Shown in pieces: positions 9,003 through 16,495 of a stretch of 64,000 bases of DNA (positions are counted from its first letter, which is position 1; the number at the start of each line of letters is the position of its first letter). The DNA is from Sphingomonas hengshuiensis (GTDB lineage: Bacteria > Pseudomonadota > Alphaproteobacteria > Sphingomonadales > Sphingomonadaceae): assembly GCF_000935025.1 (NCBI RefSeq), contig NZ_CP010836.1:930001-994000 (forward strand), written 5' to 3'. The notes beneath the pieces were generated by a model that made no database searches, was not told the origin of the DNA, and was given only the letters and a program-made list of their open reading frames with translations. The position numbers and the translations under genes are program-made.

Positions 9003-10073
9003 ATGACGAAGCGCGGCGGGTCGCTTACCATCTACGATATTGCCCGATCCGCGAATGTCTCTCCAAAGACGGTGTCGCGGGTCATTAATCGCAATCCGCA
9101 GGTCGGTGCGGAACTGCGCGCTCGAGTCGACAAGGCGATTGCCGAGCTGGGCTATGAGCCCAATCACGCCGCACGCACGCTGAAGGGGCCGCGCGGCTAT
9201 ACGCTGGCGATGCTGGCCGACCCCGCTCTGATCGCGCTGCCGCTCGACGACGAATGGTTCCTGATCCCCTATATCGGCACGCTGGAGGCAGTGGCGCTGC
9301 GGACGGCGCAGCAATATGGCTATCGCTTCCTCGCCGAGGGCATCCATCGCGATGCCGAGGGGATTGCGGCGGACATCGCGCGGCTCCAGCGGCGCCAGAT
9401 CGACGGTGTCGTCGTGCTCCCGCCGCATTGCGACGATCCGCTGCTGCTCGACGCGCTCGCGGCGGCGCAGCTGCCATTCGTGCGCATGGCACCGGGCACC
9501 GATTTCGATCGCGGCGCGACGATCTCGATCGACGAGCGCAGCGCGGCACGCGAGGCGACCGAGCATCTGATCGGGCTGGGGCACCGCCGCATCGCGATGA
9601 TCGCGGGCCCCGAAGCGCATGCGGCGGCGGCGCAGCGGATCGACGGCTTTCGCGATGCGATGGCGACGCTGCCCGATGGCTGGACCCCGCCTGTCGCGCG
9701 CGGGAATTTCATACCCGAATCGGCCTATCGCATCGCGACCGAATGGCTGCAGGGCGCCGAGCGGCCCAGCGCGATCTTCGCCGCCAACGACGGCATGGCG
9801 GCGGGGGTGATCGCCGCGGCGATCGACCTCGGGCTGCGCCTGCCGCGCGACTTGTCGGTGGTGGGGTTCGACGATGTCGACGGCGCCAAGTTCACCTGGC
9901 CGCCGCTCACCACCGTTCGCCAGCCCTTTGGGATGATGGCGCGGCATTCGATCGAATTGCTGACCGGGCTGGTCGACGGCACTGTGGGGGCCGACGCCCA
10001 CATCCAGCTCTCCTGCCGGCTCGTCATCCGCCGTTCGACCGCCGCGCCGGGGGGCGAGCCGCCGGTCGGCTGA
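9003..10073 (+). CDS. LacI-family transcriptional regulator
   Basis: A 356-residue sugar-responsive repressor. The N-terminal helix-turn-helix (TIYDIARSANVSPKTVSRVI, about residues 9-28) and hinge helix (NHAARTLKG) are typical, followed by a periplasmic-binding-protein-like effector domain (to about residue 340). The position downstream of the receptor, esterase and GH3 genes, and the operator just upstream, suggest it controls itself and the local utilisation genes. Length matches the family. The effector is unknown; a short oligosaccharide is the natural guess. Confidence 0.92.
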   Translation: MTKRGGSLTIYDIARSANVSPKTVSRVINRNPQVGAELRARVDKAIAELGYEPNHAARTLKGPRGYTLAMLADPALIALPLDDEWFLIPYIGTLEAVALRTAQQYGYRFLAEGIHRDAEGIAADIARLQRRQIDGVVVLPPHCDDPLLLDALAAAQLPFVRMAPGTDFDRGATISIDERSAAREATEHLIGLGHRRIAMIAGPEAHAAAAQRIDGFRDAMATLPDGWTPPVARGNFIPESAYRIATEWLQGAERPSAIFAANDGMAAGVIAAAIDLGLRLPRDLSVVGFDDVDGAKFTWPPLTTVRQPFGMMARHSIELLTGLVDGTVGADAHIQLSCRLVIRRSTAAPGGEPPVG

Positions 10074-10212
10074 GCCGGGCGGGCAGCGGCTATGGTTTCT
10101 ACTGGACCGCAGGCTCCAAGGGGCGCGGTCATGATCGCCGGGATTACGCATTTGCGGGCGGGGTTGTAGGAAGGACCCGACCTCGCGTCGCGGATCGCTG
10201 TCAGGACATGCC

Positions 10213-11391
10213 ATGATCACGTCATTTGCGGACTTGCTCCACCCCCATGATCCCGCCGCGCTGCGCGCCGCCGCCGCGAGCGGAACGCGGTTGCTGCTCC
10301 GCACCGATCGCGCCCGTCAGTTTGCCGGGCTCATGCCGTGGGAGCGTTTCAACGACCTCGTCACGGCGGACAGGGTGCTCGCCGGGGACATCGAATTCGC
10401 GCGCAACAACGCCATCCTCCCTGCCGAAATGACCATCCTGCGCCCCAAGCGGCAAAAGCCGCCGACGCGGATGCGGGCGGCGGCGCTGCATCACTATGCG
10501 CAACAGGGCGTGAGCACGGTGATCAACGGTGTCGAGCGGTTCGACTCCGAGACCCGGAGACTGAATGCGATTTTCGAGCGGGCCTTTCGCGCGCCGGTCA
10601 AGACCAACCTCTATGCCAGCTTCGGTCGGGACAGCGCGTTCAAGCCGCATTGGGATGGCCACAATGTGCTGGTCCTGCATCTCCATGGCCGCAAGCACTG
10701 GCGTAGTTGGGGGCAGCCATGGCGCGCGCCGCTGTCGCATGCGACGTGCAAGGTGCCGGACGTGCTGGGCGAGCCCGAATGGGAAGCCGTGCTGGAGCCC
10801 GGGGACATCCTCTATCTGCCGCGCGGCGAGGTCCATGCCGCGGCGCTCGCGCCCGGCGAGGACGCGATGCACCTGACGATCGGGATCGCGACGCCCGGTT
10901 TCGAAGCGCTTACGGCGGCGCTGGCGGAGGCGTGCCAGGCGGAGGAGATCGGGCGCCAGGACCTGCCGATCCTGGCCGACGCCGCGCAGAAACAGGCGTG
11001 GCTGACCGCCGCCAAGCAGCTGTTGCATCGCGCCGTCGACGCGTTGGACCTCGATGCCGTGCTCACGCTGCTGGATCAGCGCGTGGAACCGCTACAGGCC
11101 GGGTTCCTGGGTGTCGACCGGCGCGTCCATCCCGATACGCGCGTGGTTCCGACGCTGCGCCGCCCGCTGGGGCAGGCGGGGGCGCACGGCGAACCCGGCC
11201 GCACCGTCCAGGCGGGGACGCAGAGCTGGACGCTGGAAGGCATCGAATGCCATATTCTGGCGCTGGTGATGGCGGACGCCGGCCACACGGTCGCGAGCCT
11301 ATCCGCCGCGCTGCCCGAGATCGACGCGACAAGCGTCAGAGACGGCGTGATCACATTGGCCCGCAAAGGGCTGGTTACTGTCCGAAATTAA
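10213..11391 (+). CDS. JmjC/cupin-4 family Fe(II)/2-oxoglutarate oxygenase
   Basis: A 392-residue protein with a JmjC fold. His146 and Asp148 in HWDGH, with His208 in GEVHAAAL, form the expected 2-His-1-carboxylate iron site. The C-terminal part (about 330-392) looks like a winged helix, as in the ROXA/YcfD ribosomal-oxygenase family. Such enzymes hydroxylate protein or peptide side chains. Its stop lies 27 bp from the stop of the minus-strand lasso-like precursor, and the kinase-like and sulfotransferase genes follow. A role in modifying that peptide is possible but inferred. The alternative is a housekeeping ribosomal-protein hydroxylase. Confidence 0.75.
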   Translation: MITSFADLLHPHDPAALRAAAASGTRLLLRTDRARQFAGLMPWERFNDLVTADRVLAGDIEFARNNAILPAEMTILRPKRQKPPTRMRAAALHHYAQQGVSTVINGVERFDSETRRLNAIFERAFRAPVKTNLYASFGRDSAFKPHWDGHNVLVLHLHGRKHWRSWGQPWRAPLSHATCKVPDVLGEPEWEAVLEPGDILYLPRGEVHAAALAPGEDAMHLTIGIATPGFEALTAALAEACQAEEIGRQDLPILADAAQKQAWLTAAKQLLHRAVDALDLDAVLTLLDQRVEPLQAGFLGVDRRVHPDTRVVPTLRRPLGQAGAHGEPGRTVQAGTQSWTLEGIECHILALVMADAGHTVASLSAALPEIDATSVRDGVITLARKGLVTVRN

Positions 11392-11418
11392 GTCCCGGAC
11401 GAAGCCAAAGGAATGCGA

Positions 11419-11586
11419 TCAGGAGCCCGTCTTCATGACGGGAGTGCCCTCCATCCCCGAGTTTCCGCCGCCATGGGTGACCGCGGAAATATCTGCATCC
11501 TCGATCACCGGAGGATGCCACGGCTTGCGCAGGTTGCCGCCAGTAAGCTCTGGGGCGGAAGCGCTTGGTAAATCACCGCTCATCAT
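11419..11586 (-). CDS. Candidate lasso-peptide (RiPP) precursor, 55 residues
   Basis: A short minus-strand gene starting ATGATG (11586). The leader carries a KPWHPPVIEDADISAVTH stretch. Counting back from the proposed core, Pro at -14, Val at -12 and Thr at -2 fit the YxxPxL...T leader signature recognised by lasso enzymes, with Trp in the aromatic position shifted by one residue. The proposed core is GGGNSGMEGTPVMKTGS: Gly at position 1 and Glu at position 8 would give an 8-residue macrolactam ring. The C-terminal residue is Ser, the residue that HPr-kinase-like enzymes phosphorylate in paeninodin-type lasso peptides, and the divergent gene encodes such a kinase-like protein. The ribosome site is weak. 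No cyclase (asparagine-synthetase-like), RRE/PqqD or transglutaminase-like protease gene is in the window. Confidence 0.6.
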   Translation of the reverse strand: MMSGDLPSASAPELTGGNLRKPWHPPVIEDADISAVTHGGGNSGMEGTPVMKTGS

Positions 11587-11623
11587 TTGAAATTCCCGGC
11601 TCAGCTATGGCACTATGTAGATA

Positions 11624-11652
11624 AGGATAAGCCTAACCCGGCCGTTTGGCAA
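11624..11652 (-). promoter_or_regulatory. Possible sigma-70-like promoter of the precursor gene
   Basis: On the minus strand TTGCCA (11647-11652) and TATCCT (11624-11629) are separated by 17 bp and lie about 40-65 bp before the precursor ATG. Both hexamers are imperfect, so this is suggestive only. The same 160-bp interval must also hold the start signals of the divergent kinase-like gene. Confidence 0.3.
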
Positions 11653-11746
11653 TACAAGTGCATCGTGTCTGTCGCCCGATTTGACGCGGACTCGCCCGCT
11701 TGGACAAAATGCTTGTGTTTCCCACGTGCTGCTTTCAAATCGCGCC

Positions 11747-12685
11747 ATGTCCGCGCGTCCCTCGTCGCCTTACCGTTATCGCTTGTCCGGGCTGTCGGTG
11801 GCGTCCGAATTCGCGCTCCCGATGCGGTTGGCGGACGATCCGGCAAAGGCCGCGCCGCCCGACGTCACCATCCATCTCGGCGAGGTCGCGGAGAGCCTTG
11901 CGACCCCCGCGCACCGCGGGGCCAATTGGACCGCCGACGACCGCAGCTTCCTGCTCAACCTGCCCCAGATCGGCCGCTTCCTCGCCGAAGACGGTCGCAA
12001 GATCACGGTGTGCCCGGCGCCGGAGACTCCGCTCGACGATATTCTCGTGTTCGTCACGGGCACGGCCTTTGCGGCGATCCTCTATCAGCGGGGCGCGATG
12101 CTGCTCCACGGCTCCGCGGTCGTCCGGGAAGGCCGCGCCTTCGTGTTCTGCGGCGCAAGCGGTGCCGGAAAGTCGACGCTTGCCGGCGCGCTGGTGCGCG
12201 ACGGCGCGACCTTGCTGGCCGATGACGTCTGCGCGATCGAGCAGCCTCCGCACGGCGGGCCGCTGGTGCACGCGGACGGGCGCGCGCTGCGCCTCTATCC
12301 CGACAGCATCGCGACGATCGGGCTGGGCGACGGCGTCGGCGCGCGCGTGCGGCGCCGGATCGAGAAATTTCATGTGAGGGTGGGGGACGCATCGGACGCG
12401 CCCGTCGCCGCGCCGCTGGCCGCAATCTACATGCTCGCCCACGCCAATGCCGCCGCCCCCGCCGGCATCACGCCGTTTCCCTTGCTGGACGCGGCGCAGG
12501 CGCTGCTCCACCAGACCTATCGCCGGCGGCTGGCACTCGCCTATTCGGACCGGGCGCAGCCGGCCAGACGGGCGGCGGCGCTGCTCGGCCATGTCCCCGT
12601 GTTTCGCCTGCACCGCGCCTTTGAGTTCGGTCGCCTCGACGAAGGCGTGGCGATGCTCAACGCGCACTGGGCCGGGTTGCGCTGA
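11747..12685 (+). CDS. HPr-kinase/phosphorylase-like protein (peptide kinase candidate)
   Basis: A 312-residue protein with the HPr-kinase C-terminal fold. The P-loop GASGAGKST (about residues 136-144) is preceded by LLHGSAVV and followed by LLADDVCAIE, the segments that surround the HPrK active site. It lacks the N-terminal domain and the rest of a PTS context. Stand-alone HPrK-like proteins accompany lasso-peptide clusters, where some phosphorylate the C-terminal Ser of the precursor. Here it is divergent from a candidate precursor ending in Ser and 12 bp upstream of a sulfotransferase. The ATG at 11747 has only a weak ribosome site, and earlier GTG/TTG starts in frame cannot be excluded. 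Confidence 0.72.
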   Translation: MSARPSSPYRYRLSGLSVASEFALPMRLADDPAKAAPPDVTIHLGEVAESLATPAHRGANWTADDRSFLLNLPQIGRFLAEDGRKITVCPAPETPLDDILVFVTGTAFAAILYQRGAMLLHGSAVVREGRAFVFCGASGAGKSTLAGALVRDGATLLADDVCAIEQPPHGGPLVHADGRALRLYPDSIATIGLGDGVGARVRRRIEKFHVRVGDASDAPVAAPLAAIYMLAHANAAAPAGITPFPLLDAAQALLHQTYRRRLALAYSDRAQPARRAAALLGHVPVFRLHRAFEFGRLDEGVAMLNAHWAGLR

Positions 12686-12697
12686 GGAGGCGGGGCG

Positions 12698-13534
12698 GTG
12701 ACCGACATCCCTCCCGGGCTCGTCTGGCTCGCCTCCTATCCGAAATCGGGCAATACCTGGATGCGCGTCCTGCTCGCGAACCTCCTGTCCGGCGCCGACC
12801 GCCCCGCCGACATCAACAACCTGTCCGAGCCCGAGACGCTCGTGAGCCGGTGGCGCTTCGCCGACGATATGCTGGTCGATCCGGACATGCTCGACCGCGA
12901 CGAGTTGGACGCATTGCGCCCGCTGCACTGCGATTTCGTGGCGCAGGACCGGCGCCAGGCGTTTTTCTGCAAGACGCATGATCGCTTCTGGCGGCACGCG
13001 GGCGAGCCCACGCTCGGCACCGCGGCTCGGCGCGCGCTGTACATCGTCCGCGATCCCCGCGACGTCGCGGTATCGCTCAGCCACCATGCCAGCCTCTCGA
13101 TCGACGCGGCAATCGCGCAGATGATCGATCCCCGGGCGCATTCGGCGGGCTCGCTTCTGCTGCCCTATGTCGTCGGCGACTGGGGGGCGCACGTCGCCGG
13201 ATGGTCTTTGCAGCGCGTGGTCCCGACGAAGGTCGTGCGGTACGAGGCGATGCACGGCGATACGCCCGCTACGCTGCGCGGCATCATCGACTTTCTGGGC
13301 GGGCACGCCAGCGACGCCGATATTCGCCGCGCGGTCGACCATTCCCGGTTCGAAGAACTTCAGCGCCAGGAAGCCCGCAAGGGGTTCCGCGAAAGCCGCC
13401 CGGGGCAGGCGCGCTTCTTTCGCTCGGGCCGCGTCGGCGGCTGGCGCGACGTGCTGACCCGCGCCCAGGCCGGCGTGCTCGAACGGCATTTCGCCGCGGT
13501 AATGGCAGATCACGGCTATCGGATCGACGCGTGA
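12698..13534 (+). CDS. PAPS-dependent sulfotransferase
   Basis: A 278-residue cytoplasmic sulfotransferase that would move a sulfo group from PAPS to an acceptor. The 5'-phosphosulfate loop is ASYPKSGNTWMRVLL near residue 14 and the 3'-phosphate segment is YIVRDPRDVAVSLSHH near residue 112. It starts with GTG at 12698, 7 bases after GAGGAGG, immediately downstream of the HPrK-like gene, so the two are cotranscribed. A tailoring role on the neighbouring peptide is an inference; a lipid or glycan acceptor is equally possible from sequence alone. Confidence 0.85.
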   Translation: MTDIPPGLVWLASYPKSGNTWMRVLLANLLSGADRPADINNLSEPETLVSRWRFADDMLVDPDMLDRDELDALRPLHCDFVAQDRRQAFFCKTHDRFWRHAGEPTLGTAARRALYIVRDPRDVAVSLSHHASLSIDAAIAQMIDPRAHSAGSLLLPYVVGDWGAHVAGWSLQRVVPTKVVRYEAMHGDTPATLRGIIDFLGGHASDADIRRAVDHSRFEELQRQEARKGFRESRPGQARFFRSGRVGGWRDVLTRAQAGVLERHFAAVMADHGYRIDA

Positions 13535-13556
13535 CTCGGCCTGCGAGGGGCCTTGG

Positions 13557-14393
13557 TCAGCCGAGAAAGCCCTGGTTGATCCGGCTCGCCGCCTTCAGCA
13601 ATTCGGGGACGAGCTGCTGCTCCATGTCCTTCACGGTGAAGCGCACCGACGGGCAACAGGCATTCAGCGCGGCGATCACGCGCTGCCGCGCGTCGCGGAT
13701 CGGCACCGATAGCGATCGCACGCCCAGCTCCAGTTCCTCGTCGACCAGCGAATAGCCGCAGCGCCGCGTCTCCAGGATCGCCTCGCGCAATTTCGCCTTC
13801 GACGTCACCGTGCGGGCCGTGTGATGCGTGAGGTCGACTCGGTCGAGATAGCGCTCCAGCGCCTCGTCGCTCTCCCCCGCGAGCAGCACCCGCCCGGTCG
13901 ATGCCGCATAAGCGGGCAGGCGATTGCCGATATTGATGCTGACCGCCATCACGCGATCGGGAGTCGACCGCGCCAGATAGGTGACGTCGTCGCCGGTCAG
14001 CACCGCGGTGAAGATCGATTCCTGCGTGCGCTGGGTCAGCTCGTTCATGATCGGCTGGACCACGTCGAGGATTCCGACCGACGACAGCGCCGAATAGCCG
14101 AGCTGGAGGACCTTGGGCCGCAGCGAGAAGAGCCGGTCGTTCTTCTCGGCATAGCCCTCGCGGACCAGCGTCAGCAGCAGCCGCCGGGTCGTCGCGCGCG
14201 ACATGTTCACCGACTTGGCGACTTCGCTCAGCGTCATGCGCGGCGTGAAGCGGGTGAAGGCGCAGATCACGTCGAGACCCCGGGCCAGCGACGCCACGTA
14301 ATCGCGGTCGCTGTCGTCCGGTTCGTGCCCGTCGCTTTCGACCCCATCGCGTTCAATAGGCGCCAGATCTTCCAGAATGTCGGAATCGTCCAC
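13557..14393 (-). CDS. IclR-family transcriptional regulator
   Basis: A 278-residue IclR-type regulator with an N-terminal winged helix (LSEVAKSVNMSRATTRRLLL, about residues 55-74) and a GAF-like effector domain with the closing motif SLSVPIRD. The subgroup resembles PcaR/PobR-type regulators of aromatic or acid catabolism. The start is GTG with GAGGA at good distance. An acidic N-terminal extension (about 30 residues rich in Asp/Glu) is longer than usual. It is divergent from the hydrolase/receptor operon at 14715, and a 21-bp palindrome lies between them. Confidence 0.88.
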   Translation of the reverse strand: MDDSDILEDLAPIERDGVESDGHEPDDSDRDYVASLARGLDVICAFTRFTPRMTLSEVAKSVNMSRATTRRLLLTLVREGYAEKNDRLFSLRPKVLQLGYSALSSVGILDVVQPIMNELTQRTQESIFTAVLTGDDVTYLARSTPDRVMAVSINIGNRLPAYAASTGRVLLAGESDEALERYLDRVDLTHHTARTVTSKAKLREAILETRRCGYSLVDEELELGVRSLSVPIRDARQRVIAALNACCPSVRFTVKDMEQQLVPELLKAASRINQGFLG

Positions 14394-14609
14394 TTTTCAG
14401 TCCTCTTCGCCGCGAAGGGCGCGTCTCTATCTGCTCGGGGGATCGGCTAAATTTTGAACCTTCTCCATAAACCGCCCGGACATGTTCGCCAGGCGAACGC
14501 CCCGACGACTCGGTTCAGCCCGCCAGTGTACGCAATTATCCTCGGAAATCCGCTGAAATCGGTGAATGTCGTAGATTCCCGGAGGTTCGCGCAGTTCACT
14601 GGCAAAACA

Positions 14610-14641
14610 TTTGTGCGCTATGCGCTCAAACCCTATTGACA
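14610..14641 (+). promoter_or_regulatory. 21-bp palindrome and -35-like element before the hydrolase/receptor operon
   Basis: The arms TTTGTGCGC (14610-14618) and GCGCTCAAA (14622-14630) surround TAT, a palindrome broken at a single base pair. An exact TTGACA follows at 14636-14641. No clear -10 was found at the right spacing, which fits a promoter needing an activator bound just upstream of -35. IclR proteins often act this way, and the divergent gene is an IclR regulator. The rest of the 320-bp gap holds no gene. Confidence 0.55.
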
Positions 14642-14714
14642 GACGGCGTAACCAAAATCACACATTTGTTCACGGTCAGACCCGAAAAGGGGCGCCGGAA
14701 CAGGGGAAACGGAC

Positions 14715-16439
14715 ATGCGAAAGATATTCGCGGTCGGTGTCGCGATGGCGACGCTGACGCTGGGCACGCACGCGCTTCATGCGGAGGAATTCCGAGTCGA
14801 ACTGGCCGCGCCGGTTTCGGCGACGACCTATGAAGGCCGGCTGATCCTGATCCTGACCCGGGACGACAAGACCGAGCCCCGGTTCCAGGTCGGCCCCGCG
14901 TTCGACGCGCCGCAGATTTTCGGGCTGCAGGTCGAAAAATTCGGCAAGGGCCAGTTCCGCGTGATCGGCGCGACCGTCCCCGGATATCCCGGCCGCACGC
15001 TGGCCGACATCCCGGCGGGCACCTACACGGTGCAGGCCGTTCTCCACAAATATGACAGTTTTACCCTGGGCAACGGCAAGACCGTAAAGCTCCCCGCCGC
15101 GCGCGGCGCAGGGCAGAATTGGCGCAAAGAACCCGGCAACATCATCAGCAAGCCGGTCAAGGTCGATTTCGACCCCAAGCGGGCAGGGGCGATCACGATC
15201 GCGCTCACCGATATCCTGCCCCCGGTGGTCGAGCCCAAGGACAGCGAGTTCATCCGCCACTTCAAGTTCAAGTCGGAGCGGCTGTCCAAATTCTGGGGCC
15301 GCGACGTCTTCCTCAACGGCCATGTCCTCGTCCCGAAGGATTTCGACAAGCATCCCGAGGCGAAATATCCGCTGGCGATCTTCCACGGGCATTTCCCCGA
15401 CGATTTCGGCGGCTTCCGCACCACGCCGCCCGATCCGAACGTCAAATGCGTCCAGAGCGAACGCTTCCGCAACGAGCCTTGCTATGCCCGCACCGAGCAG
15501 CAGGAAGCCTATGACTTCTACAAGAAATGGACGTCGCCCGATTTCCCCCGGATGCTGATCGTCGAGATCGACCATAGCAATCCCTATTATGACGACAGCT
15601 ATGCGGTGAACTCGGCCAATCTTGGGCCGTATGGCGACGCCATCACCTATGATTTCATCCCCGCGCTCGAGAAGAAGTTCCGCGGGTTGGGGCAGGGTTG
15701 GTCGCGCTTCCTCTACGGCGGATCGACCGGCGGCTGGGAAGCGCTGGCGGTGCAGGTCTTCTATCCGGACGACTATAACGGCGCGTTCGCGGCCTGCCCG
15801 GACCCGATCGACTTCCGCCAGACGATGGTCACCAACCTCTATGAGGACAAGAACGCCTATTGGCGCGAAGGCCCGTTCGGGCGCGTCGCCAAGCCCGGCA
15901 AGCGCGATTATCTCGGCCATGTCTCCTACACTGCCGAGGACGAGAATCGCTGGGAAGCGGTGCTCGGCGACAAGACGCGCTCGGGCGGCCAATGGGATAT
16001 CTGGGAGGCGGTCTATTCGCCGATGGGCGCGGACGGCTATCCGCAGCGGATCTGGGACAAGGCGACCGGCGTCATCGACAAGAAGGTCGCCGACTATTGG
16101 CGCGAGAATTACGATCTTCGCTACATCATGGAACGTGACTGGAAGACTTTGGGGCCAAAGCTCCAGGGAAAGATCCATATCTATGTCGGCGACATGGACA
16201 ATTTCTACCTGAACAACGCCGTCTACCTGATGGAGGATTTCCTCAAAAAGGCGACGCCGGCCTATCAGGGCGAGCTCACCTATGGCGACCGCGACGAGCA
16301 TTGCTGGAACGGCGATCCCAGCGTGCCCAATTCGGTCGGGCGGCTGCGCTACAACAGCATGTACGTGCCCAAGATCCTCAAGCGGATCGAGGCGGCGGCC
16401 CCGCCGGGCGCCGACCTGACGAGCTGGCGCTACCGCTGA
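14715..16439 (+). CDS. Exported alpha/beta-hydrolase, esterase-like
   Basis: A 574-residue exported protein. It has a signal peptide (to ALHAE), about 170 residues of beta-rich N-terminal domain, then an esterase-like alpha/beta-hydrolase domain. The likely nucleophile is Ser337 in GGSTGGWEA. A late acid in VGDMDNFY and the His in DEHCWNGD would complete the triad. AGGGGAAAC precedes the ATG. It is the first gene of an operon with the TonB receptor at 16496 and precedes several peptidases, so it may cleave an ester or amide in the imported compound. The exact substrate is unknown. Confidence 0.7.
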   Translation: MRKIFAVGVAMATLTLGTHALHAEEFRVELAAPVSATTYEGRLILILTRDDKTEPRFQVGPAFDAPQIFGLQVEKFGKGQFRVIGATVPGYPGRTLADIPAGTYTVQAVLHKYDSFTLGNGKTVKLPAARGAGQNWRKEPGNIISKPVKVDFDPKRAGAITIALTDILPPVVEPKDSEFIRHFKFKSERLSKFWGRDVFLNGHVLVPKDFDKHPEAKYPLAIFHGHFPDDFGGFRTTPPDPNVKCVQSERFRNEPCYARTEQQEAYDFYKKWTSPDFPRMLIVEIDHSNPYYDDSYAVNSANLGPYGDAITYDFIPALEKKFRGLGQGWSRFLYGGSTGGWEALAVQVFYPDDYNGAFAACPDPIDFRQTMVTNLYEDKNAYWREGPFGRVAKPGKRDYLGHVSYTAEDENRWEAVLGDKTRSGGQWDIWEAVYSPMGADGYPQRIWDKATGVIDKKVADYWRENYDLRYIMERDWKTLGPKLQGKIHIYVGDMDNFYLNNAVYLMEDFLKKATPAYQGELTYGDRDEHCWNGDPSVPNSVGRLRYNSMYVPKILKRIEAAAPPGADLTSWRYR

Positions 16440-16495
16440 TCGCGGCCCGGGCCGCCCAATCACCAAGACATAAACCAAAAACGGGGAAATATATC

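Noticed and set aside
11587..12225. Plus-strand frame overlapping the start of the HPrK-like gene
   Set aside because: Out of frame with a protein that has a clear P-loop; composition is Arg/Gly-rich noise.
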